This document shows positions 12,674-21,869 of a stretch of DNA of 64,000 nucleotides, piece by piece. The DNA is taken from assembly GCA_009937095.1 (NCBI GenBank), contig JAACDB010000082.1:1-64000 (forward strand), read 5' to 3'. The stretch is from Verrucomicrobiota bacterium. Its GTDB lineage: Bacteria > Verrucomicrobiota > Verrucomicrobiia > Opitutales > Coraliomargaritaceae. Both the position numbers and the translations under genes were made by a program. The first letter of the stretch is position 1; every line of letters starts with the position of its first letter. The notes beneath the pieces were generated by a model. That model made no database searches. It saw nothing but the letters and a program-made list of their open reading frames with translations, and had not been told where the DNA came from.

Positions 12674-14671
12674 TTAGTAGGAACGCGAGGGCGCCACCCG
12701 CAGGGTTTCAAAACGACTGGGGTCGATTTCCTGAATGAAGCGGCTGGGGTTCATGCGCATGACGTTCTGCCCGCGTTGGTTGAGCATGGGGTAGCTGAGG
12801 TAGAGTTCGTCCATGGCGCGGGTCACCGCTACGTAAAAGAGGCGTCGTTCTTCCTCGAGGTCACCGCTGTCGATGGTGCGCTGAAGCGGGAAGAGGCCGT
12901 CGGCGAGGCCAAGGACAAAGACCACGGGAAATTCGAGCCCTTTGGCTTGGTGGATGGTGGTCAGGCGCAGGCAGTTTTTCTGGTCCTCGGCGGTACGTTC
13001 GTTGCTCTCGGAGGCGAGGAGCACCAACTGAGCGAGCAGTTCCTCCATGGTCTCGTAACGGTTGGCGAAGGCGATGAGGCTTTGTAGGTCGTCTTCGCGG
13101 TCGTTCCAGTTCGGGTAGATCTCGCGAATATAGCTGCTGTACCATCCCTGCAGGGCTTGCTCGACCACTTCGCCCGGAGCCTGCTCGGTGAGGGCTTGGT
13201 TTATTTCCAGGATGGTGGCGGCGAGGGAAGGCCATTCCTCCCGAGCCGAGGCGGGTACTTTTTGGAGGACTTTGTCATCGGTGAGGGCCTCGCAAAAGTT
13301 GCGTGTTTCCTTTTCGGCAAGCTGACGGGTGAAGGCGTGGATGCGCTCGGCGGTCTTGGGGCCAACCTTAGGGAGAAGGGTGGTGAAGCGGGCAAAGGCA
13401 GAGGTGTCTGCGGGGTTGGAGGCGAAGCGCAACTGCGCGGTGAAATCCTTGATGTGCGCCTGTTCAAAGAAACGCACGCCGCTGGTGATTTGATAGTCGA
13501 TGTTGCGGCGCGATAGCTCCATCTGGAGATCCATGGCGTGAAAGTGGGCGCGGTAGAGGATGGCGATATCCGAGAGGTCGCGGCCTTCGTCGATCAAGCC
13601 CTCAATGCGTTGCAGGATGAAGTTCGCCTGTCCTCGGGTGTCCATCATAGGCACGAAGTAGGGGAGCTGACCGTCGTCTTTTACGGGTCGCAATTCCTTG
13701 TGGTAGCCGCGTCCGGAGGGGTGGTGGGCGAGGATGGCGTTGGCGAATTCGAGGATCTGGGGCGTGCTGCGGTAATTGGTCTCGATCTTGTGGAGGGTCG
13801 CGCCGGGGTGGCGGTCTTCGAAGCGCATGATGTTGTCGAAGTCCGCGCCGCGCCAGGTGTAAATGCACTGCGCGTCGTCGCCCACCGCCATGATTTGATG
13901 GTGCACGCCGAATTGTTCAATGATGTCAGACTGCAAACGGTTGGTGTCTTGAAATTCGTCGACGAGGATGTGTTTGAAACGATCCTGATAGAGGGCGGCG
14001 ATCTCGGGGTGTTCCTTGAGGAGTTTCAGCAGGTGCTCGAGGAGGTCATCGTAATCCACCACCTGTTGTTTGAGTTTTTCCGCTTGGTAGGCCTTGTGGA
14101 AATCGACGGCTTTGTCGGCAATGCCATCGAGGAGGGGGAAATATTCGCTGGCCTGTTCGCTGACGGGAGAGCAGGTATTGCGGGCGTAACTGATCATGTT
14201 GGCGAGGACCTTGGGCTTGGGGTTGTGCTTGCCCTTGATGAACTTCGGGTCGACCGAGTTGATGCAGTTTTTGAGGAGGGATTCCGCTTCGCCCTCGTCG
14301 AGGATGGTGTAGTGGCGTTGCAGGCCGATCTTGTCGCCGTGCACCCGCAGAATCCGCTGGGCGATACTGTGGAAGGTGCCGCCCCAGAGTTGGCGGCGGG
14401 AGATCCCCGTCAAATCCTCAACCCGCTCGAGCATTTCACGGGCGGCTTTGTTGGTGAAAGTGAGGAGGAGGATTTCGTAGGGCTGAATGCCCTTGTGCAG
14501 GAGGTAGGCCACCCGATAAGTGAGGGTGCGGGTCTTGCCCGATCCTGCGCCTGCCAGCACCAGTGCCGGGCCGGGGTCTGCCGTCACGGCCGCGTATTGT
14601 TCCTCGTTCAATTCGCCCGCGAAATCAATGGGCGGGAAGGCGGGCATGAGGTGGTCGGGCGAATCGGACAT
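12674..14671 (-). CDS. UvrD/PcrA-type ATP-dependent DNA helicase
   Basis: A 665-residue superfamily 1A 3'-5' helicase used in excision repair and replication-fork maintenance. Visible motifs in order: Q-motif LNEEQYAAV, Walker [14 protein letters not shown] (near residue 40), motif Ia [12 protein letters not shown], motif [10 protein letters not shown], motif [19 protein letters not shown], motif [15 protein letters not shown], motif [16 protein letters not shown], and motif [18 protein letters not shown]. It is slightly shorter than UvrD (about 720) and lacks the C-terminal Tudor tail. I start at ATG 14671 ([10 protein letters not shown]) because the upstream 24 residues look non-conserved. 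The gene diverges from menF. Confidence 0.92.
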   Translation of the reverse strand: MSDSPDHLMPAFPPIDFAGELNEEQYAAVTADPGPALVLAGAGSGKTRTLTYRVAYLLHKGIQPYEILLLTFTNKAAREMLERVEDLTGISRRQLWGGTFHSIAQRILRVHGDKIGLQRHYTILDEGEAESLLKNCINSVDPKFIKGKHNPKPKVLANMISYARNTCSPVSEQASEYFPLLDGIADKAVDFHKAYQAEKLKQQVVDYDDLLEHLLKLLKEHPEIAALYQDRFKHILVDEFQDTNRLQSDIIEQFGVHHQIMAVGDDAQCIYTWRGADFDNIMRFEDRHPGATLHKIETNYRSTPQILEFANAILAHHPSGRGYHKELRPVKDDGQLPYFVPMMDTRGQANFILQRIEGLIDEGRDLSDIAILYRAHFHAMDLQMELSRRNIDYQITSGVRFFEQAHIKDFTAQLRFASNPADTSAFARFTTLLPKVGPKTAERIHAFTRQLAEKETRNFCEALTDDKVLQKVPASAREEWPSLAATILEINQALTEQAPGEVVEQALQGWYSSYIREIYPNWNDREDDLQSLIAFANRYETMEELLAQLVLLASESNERTAEDQKNCLRLTTIHQAKGLEFPVVFVLGLADGLFPLQRTIDSGDLEEERRLFYVAVTRAMDELYLSYPMLNQRGQNVMRMNPSRFIQEIDPSRFETLRVAPSRSY

Positions 14672-14786
14672 CCCATTACTAAGAAAAGCCTTTCCCCTGG
14701 GTGCAAAACAAAAGCACGACCGGGGATTGAAATATCGATGCAAAGCAGGGTTGCGGTTTTCTCTAAGCTGGTTTGCTTAAGACAGC

Positions 14787-16223
14787 GTGCAAATCATCCC
14801 ATCCGATAACGTCAGAAAATACCGCAAGGACGACCTGCGGCTTTTTTTGTCGGCTTGTCGCGAGGCCGCCATCGAAAAGGAACACTTCCAACTGGCGAGT
14901 ATTTCCATGGAAGTGGACTTCATCGAACCCCTGGCGGTGCTCGATTCCATCTCCGAGGCCGGGGAACAACACTTCTACGTCGAGCGTCCATCCAAGGCGC
15001 AGGCCCTGGCGGGAGCGGAAGCCCTCGCCGAGGGGCATTTTTCCGGAGCCGAGCGTTTTCAGGCGCTCAAGGATTTTGCCGAGGACATCCTGAAAAACAC
15101 CATCGCGGTGGGCGATCTCTCCGCGCCCTTTGCCGGCCCGCATTTTTTTACCGCCTTTACCTTTGAATCCACCGTCTCCGGGGAGGCTGCTTTCCCCGCT
15201 GCCAGTGTCTTCGTGCCACGTTGGCAGGTCTCGCGCATGGGGAACCGCTACGGTGCGGTTGCCAATGTCCGGATCGAAGCCGATGGCGATTTGGATTCAG
15301 TGGTCGATCGGGTGTGGACGGCCTACGAAAAGTTTACCGTTTTCAACTACGAAGCCAACCCCCAGCGCGACCCTCCTGCCGCGACGGAAATCAAAGTCGT
15401 GAAAGACACCGAACTCGGCGAGCGGCCCTTCGCGGAACTCGTGGAAGCGGCTTTGGCGGATATCGGAAACGGCAGCTACGATAAAATCGTCCTCTCGCGG
15501 GTGCGGGAACTGGTGGCGGCCTCGGATTGGCAACCCCTGGAAGTCCTCAACCGTCTGCGTGGCCGCTTCAACGATTGCTATACCTTTTCCTTCGGTAACG
15601 GCAAAGGCAGCAGCTTTATCGGAGCCAGCCCCGAACGCCTCTTGAAAATCCGCGAGGGACGTCTGCGCACCGAAGCCATTGCCGGTTCCGCACCCCGTGG
15701 CGCGACCGCTGCCGATGACGCCCGTCTCGCGCGTGCCTTGCTGAACAGTAAAAAGGATCTCTGGGAACACGCCTGCGTCCGTGATTCCATCATCCGACGC
15801 CTCTTCGTCCGCGGCATCAGCGGAAGATCCCGCAGCGGCCCGAACCTCCTGCCCCTTGCCAACGTCCAACACCTCCGCACCCCCATCGAGGCCGAAGTCA
15901 AACGCGGGGTGCCCCTCCTCGACATCGCCGAAGAACTGCACCCGACCCCCGCCGTTGGTGGCACCCCCCGCGAAGCCGCCCTCGACGCCCTCCCCAAACT
16001 CGAATCCTCCCAACGCGGACTCTACGCCGGCGCCCTCGGCTGGTTCAATCACCTCAACGAAGGCGAACTCATCGTCGGCATCCGCTCCGCCCTCATCCAA
16101 GGGAAAACCGTCCAACTCTACGCCGGCGCCGGCGTCGTCGACGGCTCCACCCCCCAAGGCGAAATTTCCGAAACCGACATGAAACTCCGCGCCCTCTATG
16201 AGGCCCTCGTGCCCGAGGGGTAG
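14787..16223 (+). CDS. menF: Isochorismate synthase
   Basis: A 478-residue chorismate-binding enzyme that converts chorismate to isochorismate, the entry to menaquinone or siderophore synthesis. The C-terminal chorismate-binding domain (about 215-475) shows KIVLSRVRELV, FIGASPERLLKIREGRLRTEAIAGS, LHPTPAVGGTPREAAL and YAGALGWFN, with the catalytic Glu/Lys set of the family. The start is GTG. Other men or ent genes are not in the window. From about 15,830 to the stop, codons end in C far more often than in the first half, an unusual shift within one gene. Confidence 0.9.
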   Translation: MQIIPSDNVRKYRKDDLRLFLSACREAAIEKEHFQLASISMEVDFIEPLAVLDSISEAGEQHFYVERPSKAQALAGAEALAEGHFSGAERFQALKDFAEDILKNTIAVGDLSAPFAGPHFFTAFTFESTVSGEAAFPAASVFVPRWQVSRMGNRYGAVANVRIEADGDLDSVVDRVWTAYEKFTVFNYEANPQRDPPAATEIKVVKDTELGERPFAELVEAALADIGNGSYDKIVLSRVRELVAASDWQPLEVLNRLRGRFNDCYTFSFGNGKGSSFIGASPERLLKIREGRLRTEAIAGSAPRGATAADDARLARALLNSKKDLWEHACVRDSIIRRLFVRGISGRSRSGPNLLPLANVQHLRTPIEAEVKRGVPLLDIAEELHPTPAVGGTPREAALDALPKLESSQRGLYAGALGWFNHLNEGELIVGIRSALIQGKTVQLYAGAGVVDGSTPQGEISETDMKLRALYEALVPEG

Positions 16224-16309
16224 GGGTGGGTTAAGGAAAGTACTTTTTGTGTCATACAGTCGGTTTAACCGGCTATTATTGCATCCAGACGCTCCGTTAC
16301 CCGTTCGCG

Positions 16310-16354
16310 GAATTCAGATATCAACTGCTCTACCAATTGAGCTAAAAGGACTAA
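16310..16354 (-). pseudogene. Fragment of a tRNA gene (5' half)
   Basis: Reading the minus strand, TTTAGCTCAATTGGTAGAGCA is a perfect tRNA D-arm with the preceding acceptor-side bases, but no matching anticodon stem, T-arm (GTTCRANNC) or 3' acceptor strand follows. It lies 160 bases from the intact tRNA-Asn gene in an AT-rich stretch. It looks like a tRNA 5' half left by a recombination event. The stretch 16,224-16,473 holds nothing else I can support. Confidence 0.45.
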
Positions 16355-16473
16355 GTCGCGAGAGAGTTTAGCTGCTACTCATTGGCACCTCTATCTTTAA
16401 TAGGCGAAACGAAGAGATAAAAAATAGTTCAAATCTAGTCCACCAGATCTATTTTTCTACTTCTATATGGAAA

Positions 16474-16508
16474 ACAAAAAGTCCTAAAGCATTCAACTTT
16501 AAGACTTT
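16474..16508 (-). terminator. Terminator of the tRNA-Asn gene
   Basis: On the minus strand, AAAGTCTTAAAG pairs with CTTTAGGACTTT around a 7-base loop with one mismatch, followed by a T-rich run. It starts 5 bases after the tRNA 3' end. Confidence 0.7.
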
Positions 16509-16510
16509 AA

Positions 16511-16588
<78 letters not shown>

Positions 16589-16636
16589 GCAAAGGTTTCT
16601 TGCCTGATTGGTTGACTGATTCGTTCGACACGAACC

Positions 16637-17134
16637 ATGAATCAAAGAACCAAACGTGAAAAAGCATACGAAACCAGCAGACTCCGTGTTTACAAGTCTA
16701 AAGATGGAAAATTTGCTATCGATGGAGTTATAAGCAAGGAGCGAATTCGGAAGCAGTATTCAATTCTAGAGGAAGCCAAGGCCGAATGCCATCGCCTTGA
16801 GGAGGGGGCGAGTGATGAACGAGTCCTGCGCACAACGCTCAGTCGTATGCAGCTAAACGAGGCTGAGGAGGCGTTTAAGCAACTACCCTGTGAGCTTACT
16901 CTTTTGAACGCAGTACATGCCTTTTTGAGCAATTATCAGCCAAAGGAGAATCGTATTACTGAGATAATCCCAATCAGGAACCGGCGGGTGCGGCGGTGGA
17001 TGCTCTTGCGAGGATGGAGCTCTCGCAGCGGACGAGTTTGCCTTCCGGGTCAGCTGATTTTGCTTGGATTGATTCAATTAGGGAACGCACGGCTTCGCAT
17101 CCGATGTCTTCCCAGGGTATGGAGACGGTGGTGA
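16637..17134 (+). pseudogene. N-terminal remnant of an integrase-like gene
   Basis: The first ~110 residues are basic and helical (RTKREKAYETSRLRVYKS, then SILEEAKAECHRLEEG and ELTLLNAVHAFLSNYQP), resembling the arm- and core-binding N-terminus of tyrosine recombinases, in which a sequence-rewriting step (xxGxRxRKxFxTxxEA) is followed by a SAM-like domain. No catalytic domain (R..HxxR..Y) follows: from about 16,970 the frame runs antisense through the 3' end of lacI. I infer a truncated integrase left at the tRNA-Asn junction. The 3' part of this ORF is not real coding sequence. The call is tentative because the N-terminal domain is poorly conserved. Confidence 0.5.
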
Positions 17135-18002
17135 TTTCAGGGTTGGTTAAACTGCTGATGCGTTCGTTGGTCATGCCGACCACGGAAAGTCGTTCGGGGA
17201 CTTGGATCTTGAGTTCGTGGGCGACCTGCAGGGCGCTGGCGGCGATGGAATCATTGGCGCACAAAATGGCGGTGGGTCTATCTTTCGCCGTGAGGAGAGC
17301 GCGGGTCTGCTGGCGGGCTTTTTCGATATCCCAATCGGTTTGGAGGACGGGGCAGTCGCTTTTGTTGAGTTGATGTGCTTCGAGGCATTTGAGGAAGGCG
17401 TCGGCACGTTCGCGGCTGGCTTCGGAAATTTCGTCACCTCCGAGGTGAGCGATTTTGCGGTGACCGAGGGCGTTCAAATGCTCCATCAGTTCGGCAACAC
17501 CGCCGTTGTTGTCCGACTCCACGCGGGAATGGGGAAAGGTGAAGGCGCAATTGGTGCTGGCGACGGCGACATCGTAACGCTCAGTGGCGGTTTTAAAGAA
17601 GGCGTCGGTTTCGGGGGTGGGGTTGATATTACAGCAAAAAAGGCCTTCGATGCGGGAACCGAGAAGGGATTCGAGGGCTTGCTTTTCTTCCACGGCACCC
17701 TGAACGGCTTCAATGCGGAGGGAGTAATGGCTGTCTTTGATGGCGCTGAGGGCACCGATCATGATACGCGCGCCCCAACCCTCAGCGAGGGCGCTACTCA
17801 AGATGCCAATGGTCATGCTGCGCCCCTGCTTCATGCTCAGGGCATTTTTATTGGGAAGATAACCCAGTTCGTCTGCAAAGCTCCGCACCCGGTCGGCGGT
17901 TTTTTCCGATATACCGAGTTTTTTATAGCGGTTATTTAGGATCGCGGAAACAGTAACCCGAGAGAGTTCAAGTTTGTCGGCGATGTCCCTAATTCTAATC
18001 AT
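16974..18002 (-). CDS. LacI-family transcriptional regulator of the polysaccharide locus
   Basis: A 342-residue repressor. Residues 1-60 hold the LacI helix-turn-helix and hinge (IRIRDIADKLELSRVTVSA and a YLPNKNALSMK hinge). Residues 62-335 form the periplasmic-binding-protein-like sensor, with IGILSSALAEGWGARIM, IEGLFCCNI, HRKIAHLGG, TAILCANDSIAASALQ and TTVSIPWEDIG. It is divergent from the glycosidase operon with 161 bases between, and a near-palindromic site with a central CG lies in that gap at 18,102-18,115. The effector is probably an oligosaccharide of the substrate, but the sequence does not say which. The C-terminus is complete. Confidence 0.93.
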   Translation of the reverse strand: MIRIRDIADKLELSRVTVSAILNNRYKKLGISEKTADRVRSFADELGYLPNKNALSMKQGRSMTIGILSSALAEGWGARIMIGALSAIKDSHYSLRIEAVQGAVEEKQALESLLGSRIEGLFCCNINPTPETDAFFKTATERYDVAVASTNCAFTFPHSRVESDNNGGVAELMEHLNALGHRKIAHLGGDEISEASRERADAFLKCLEAHQLNKSDCPVLQTDWDIEKARQQTRALLTAKDRPTAILCANDSIAASALQVAHELKIQVPERLSVVGMTNERISSLTNPEITTVSIPWEDIGCEAVRSLIESIQAKSADPEGKLVRCESSILARASTAAPAGS

Positions 18003-18079
18003 AGATGTAAAGCAATTGTTTGTGAGCCGAGTGGCAAGTGAAGAAAGTGTAAATTAAGCGATACCTAGCTCCCTTGGTC

Positions 18080-18115
18080 TTGACAGCAAACCCCATGGAG
18101 CTTTACTCGTATAAA
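18080..18115 (+). promoter_or_regulatory. Promoter and candidate LacI operator, site A
   Basis: TTGACA (18080-18085), then 16 bases, then TTTACTCGTATAAA (18102-18115), a near-palindrome centred on CG that overlaps the expected -10 position. It ends 48 bases before the glycosidase start. The same element recurs at 26,134, 34,390 and 56,841. Confidence 0.6.
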
Positions 18116-18163
18116 GGCTATGCAATCGTGATTAAGGCGCAATATTAGCTACTCATTTTATTA

Positions 18164-19234
18164 ATGCTAAAACCAATTTCATCTAATTCGGCGGGCACTT
18201 CTGAGTTCGAACAACGGCTCAATCCTCTGGGGCGTATTCTGGAGATTGAGGGCTACCATGTTTGGTGTTGTTCTCCCATATACGGACCCGATGGTCGGGT
18301 GCATGTATTTTACTCGCGTTGGCGTAATGAATACAAATTTTCCGGCTGGGTATCGGCCTGTGAAGTAGGGCACGCGGTGGCCGACAAACCGGAGGGGCCG
18401 TACGAGGACCTCGGGGTGGTGCTCAAGGGAAGCGGCGGCGACGCTTGGGATTCCTGGGCCATTCACAATCCGACGGTGCAGAAGGTGGGCGACCAATACG
18501 CACTCTTCTACATGGGTGCGGATGGTTCCGGTTTGGATATTGAACAGAGCGATTTGCCGAATCTAACGGATTAAGCCTATGCGAAGTACTACACGGATTT
18601 GGTTTACAGCAAACGGATCGGTCTTGCGATTGCGGACAGTCTGGACGGGCCCTGGGAACGGGTGGGCGATAGACCGATTTTGGACGTAGGAGCTTCGGGA
18701 GAATGGGATGATGCCGTGGTGAGCAATCCATCCCTGTTGCAAAATCCCAACGGGGAATATTGGCTTTATTATAAAGGCTGGGACTGGGACACCGGACGCC
18801 GCTTTAACGGCAACCGCAAGTATGGTCTGGCGATCGCCAAGGACATCAAGGGGCCGTATGTTAAAAGCGAAAAGAATCCACTGGTTGATTTTTCCGACAT
18901 GGGCGAGCGGGTGCAGTGTGAAGATGCCTACACCTGGTATGATAAAACCAAGGCCGAACCCTATCAAATGATCCTGCGGGACATGGGGGTCTTTAATCAT
19001 GAATACGGCTTGTATCTGGATTCGGCAGATGGCTTGGAATGGGGGAATCCGCAGATCGCCTACCGCGACGCCGGTTCCTATTTCGATGAAGCCTTGCCCG
19101 GCCTCGAGCGGCAGGGTCGGTTTGAGCGTCCGCAATTATTGATCGATTCGGAAGGTCGTCCCACTCATCTTTTTTGTGCCTACCAAGGAGGCAAATTCGG
19201 CACTTGTAGTGGCGTGGTCTTGGGAATCAAGTAA
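18164..19234 (+). CDS. Beta-propeller glycoside hydrolase (GH43/GH117-like), interrupted by an in-frame TAA
   Basis: A 356-codon frame with repeated propeller motifs: HVWCCSPIYGPDGRVHVFYSRW, DSWAIHNPT, YALFYMGADGSG, GKYGLAIA-type segments and ECAYTWYD-like blade edges. This is the layout of the five-bladed GH43/GH32/GH117 superfamily; the exact family is not certain. No signal peptide, so it should act in the cytoplasm on imported oligosaccharide. Codon 137 is TAA (18572-18574): the sequence runs ...LPNLTD-stop-AYAKYYTDLVYSKR with no frameshift, and the downstream part clearly belongs to the same propeller. If GH117-like, it would remove 3,6-anhydro-L-galactose from agar oligosaccharides, fitting the GH86 and GH2 enzymes downstream. 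Confidence 0.75.
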
Positions 19235-19316
19235 GCTATCATTGATGGCGGTTAAAAGTCCTACCCCCGGCAAGTGATCTCGATTCTGAGATAAATCCAA
19301 AACATACTAGCTAACG

Positions 19317-21851
19317 ATGCGCACGGTTTTTCAATTCAATGCGGGCTGGAAGTTTCATCGAGGGGACCTCGAGGCAACCAACCACAATGCCATACATGCC
19401 AACCGTTTCAAGCGGGCGGAGTGGATGAAGGCCGGGAATCACGGTATTGCCCGCTTGGGTTATCCCGATGCCGAATGGCAGGCGGTTGATTTGCCGCATG
19501 ATTTTGTGGTGAGCGGGGTGTTCTCCGAGCAAGCCAATGCGGTGCACGGATCCTTGCCGACCGATGTGGGATGGTATCGCAAGACTTTTGAAATTCCGGA
19601 GGGGGTGAGGGAACAACGCATCCATCTCGAATTCGACGGGATATACCGTGATGCCAGTATTTGGGTGAACGGGCACTTGGCGGGGAGTCATTTGTCCGGC
19701 TACACCAGTTTCAGTCTGGACATAACGGAGTTGTGCGAACCGGAGGGCCACAACGTGATTGCGGTTCGGTGTGACGCGCAGGAATTTGAGCTTTGGTCCT
19801 ATGAAGGCGGGGGGATCTATCGCGCAGTGCGCTTGGTGGCGACGGATGCCGTGCACGTGCCGTATAGCGGCACCTGTGTACGCAGTCATTTTTTGAACGA
19901 GGATGATTTTTCCGAGGCGGAAGTCGATTGCAGCACCCTCCTTGAAAACGCCGGACGGGAAGCGGTTGAGGCGGTGGTTCACTTTAAGGTTTTTGAGGAC
20001 GGCGGTTCCGACCTCGTCCATCACAGCAGTCATTCCGTAGACATCGAAAGCGGCGAGCGGGTTATCATTGATGACCAATTTACTATTGAGCATCCTCAAC
20101 TTTGGAGTGTGGATTCTCCCAGCTTGTATCGCCTGGAGACCGAGGTGCGGGTGGGGAAGACCCCTTGCGATATTTATACAACGCCCTTCGGGATTCGCTC
20201 CCTGCACTTTGATTCGGAAAAAGGATTTTTCCTAAACGGCGAGTCGATGAAATTAAAGGGTGTATGTAATCATCAGGATCATGCCGGGGTAGGGGTGGCC
20301 ATGCTGCTGAGCTTGGATGCCTGGCGTTTGGAACAATTAAAGGCCATGGGTTGCAACGCCATTCGCACCGCCCACAATCCGCCCGCGCCGCACCTGCTCG
20401 ATCTCTGCGATCGCATGGGTTTCATCGTGATGAACGAAGCGCGTTTGCCCGGCACTTCGCCGGAATTGCTGGGACAATTGGAATCCTTGATTCTGCGGGA
20501 CCGCAATCACCCCTCGGTCTGTTTGTGGTCATTGGGCAATGAGGAAATGTTGATTCAGGAAAATGCCACCGGTCCCAAGATTCTGCAACGGATGCAAGCC
20601 CTCACGCATCGCCTCGATCCCACCCGGCCTTGTATTTATTCCGCAAATTGTGACTTCAATGCCATTGCCGAGAATTTCGAAAAGGAGGATTTTCACATCG
20701 ATATATTCGGGGCGAACTACACCATGCGGCACAATGCCGAGGGACGCCTGACTGCTGAGGCCGAACGCTACGATGAATTCAAGGAAAAGTTCCCGGGCCG
20801 ACTGCTCATGGCGAGTGAAAGCGGAGGATCTGCCTCCACGCGCGGGCTTTACGGGCAGGAGTTTTATGAGGGTGAAGCCTTGAAGCCGCACCCCGAGGCG
20901 ATCGGAGCGGATGCACCGGTGTATTTGAATCCCAAGCGGGCGGGGCAGGTAACTGCTTACGGCGAAACCTTGACGCCTTGGGGTCGCTCTATTGAGGACA
21001 CTTGGGAGGACTGCGCCACCCGCGATTATCTCATGGGCACTTTCTTGTGGACCGGTTTTGATTATCGCGGAGAGACCTATCCCTTTTCCTGGCCTGCGGT
21101 AATTACCCGTTACGGTCTCATGGATTTGTGCGGTTTTCCAAAGGACAGTTATTATTACTACCAAGCTGAATGGACTCAGGAACCCGTACTGCATTTATTC
21201 CCCCATTGGAATTTGGACTGCGCCGATGGTGCGTCCGTCGATTTGTGGGCCTACACCAATTGTGCTGAGGTGGAGCTGTGGCTCAACGGTGAATCACAGG
21301 GCAAACGCGTGCGCGAGCCCTATCGCAAGGTGCAATGGGAAGTTCCCTATGCCGTCGGTACGGTCGAAGCAGTGGGCTATGACGCCGAGGGCAATGAACA
21401 AATTCGCACGACCCTCAAAACCGCCGGAGCGGCGGCAAAAATTGAACTGACCCTTGCGCATGTTGGAGTGGAAGCCGACGGTCATTGCCTCGCCATCATC
21501 AACGTGAGCGCGCTCGATGCCGAGGGGCAAGCGGTGCCCACGGCGAGCAACGCCGTTGATTTTGAAATATCCGACTCCGCTTCTTTATTGGGAGTGGGCA
21601 ACGGGAACCCGACCAGTCACGAGCCCGAGCAAGCACCACACCGCCAGCTTTTCAACGGCGCCGCGCAATTAATACTGCGCAGTGGGCTAGCGGCGGGATC
21701 GATTTCCGTTCAGGCACATGCCTCCGATCTCGAATCCGGTACGCTGGAGATTGAGATTCCAAAGACCCAAGCAAAACTTAAGCGCATCGACGCATCTCAG
21801 GCCGAGTCCTCGGGGCAGGGGAAATTGAACCCCGTCGACGGCTCGCTCTAA
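19317..21851 (+). CDS. GH2 beta-galactosidase-type enzyme
   Basis: An 844-residue glycoside hydrolase family 2 protein: N-terminal jelly roll (FNAGWKFHRGD, LPHDFVVSG, VGWYRKTFEIP, IWVNGHLAGSHLSGYTSF), an Ig-like domain, then a TIM barrel starting LKGVCNHQDHAG with IRTAHNPPAP and the acid/base in SLGNEE (around residue 405). A nucleophile candidate is the Glu of ASESGG, followed by FLWTGFDYRGE. The C-terminal 250 residues add two Ig-like domains (VGVEADGHCLAIINVSALDAEG). No signal peptide, so it is intracellular. It follows the propeller enzyme by 82 bases and precedes a sulfatase by a few bases, as part of one operon. It could act on galactose, galacturonic or related sugars; beta-galactosidase fits the context best. 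Confidence 0.88.
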   Translation: MRTVFQFNAGWKFHRGDLEATNHNAIHANRFKRAEWMKAGNHGIARLGYPDAEWQAVDLPHDFVVSGVFSEQANAVHGSLPTDVGWYRKTFEIPEGVREQRIHLEFDGIYRDASIWVNGHLAGSHLSGYTSFSLDITELCEPEGHNVIAVRCDAQEFELWSYEGGGIYRAVRLVATDAVHVPYSGTCVRSHFLNEDDFSEAEVDCSTLLENAGREAVEAVVHFKVFEDGGSDLVHHSSHSVDIESGERVIIDDQFTIEHPQLWSVDSPSLYRLETEVRVGKTPCDIYTTPFGIRSLHFDSEKGFFLNGESMKLKGVCNHQDHAGVGVAMLLSLDAWRLEQLKAMGCNAIRTAHNPPAPHLLDLCDRMGFIVMNEARLPGTSPELLGQLESLILRDRNHPSVCLWSLGNEEMLIQENATGPKILQRMQALTHRLDPTRPCIYSANCDFNAIAENFEKEDFHIDIFGANYTMRHNAEGRLTAEAERYDEFKEKFPGRLLMASESGGSASTRGLYGQEFYEGEALKPHPEAIGADAPVYLNPKRAGQVTAYGETLTPWGRSIEDTWEDCATRDYLMGTFLWTGFDYRGETYPFSWPAVITRYGLMDLCGFPKDSYYYYQAEWTQEPVLHLFPHWNLDCADGASVDLWAYTNCAEVELWLNGESQGKRVREPYRKVQWEVPYAVGTVEAVGYDAEGNEQIRTTLKTAGAAAKIELTLAHVGVEADGHCLAIINVSALDAEGQAVPTASNAVDFEISDSASLLGVGNGNPTSHEPEQAPHRQLFNGAAQLILRSGLAAGSISVQAHASDLESGTLEIEIPKTQAKLKRIDASQAESSGQGKLNPVDGSL

Positions 21852-21869
21852 CCCATGAAAGGCACGATT

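Noticed and set aside
16637-17134. Complete integrase gene
   Set aside because: The catalytic domain is absent and the last third is antisense to lacI.
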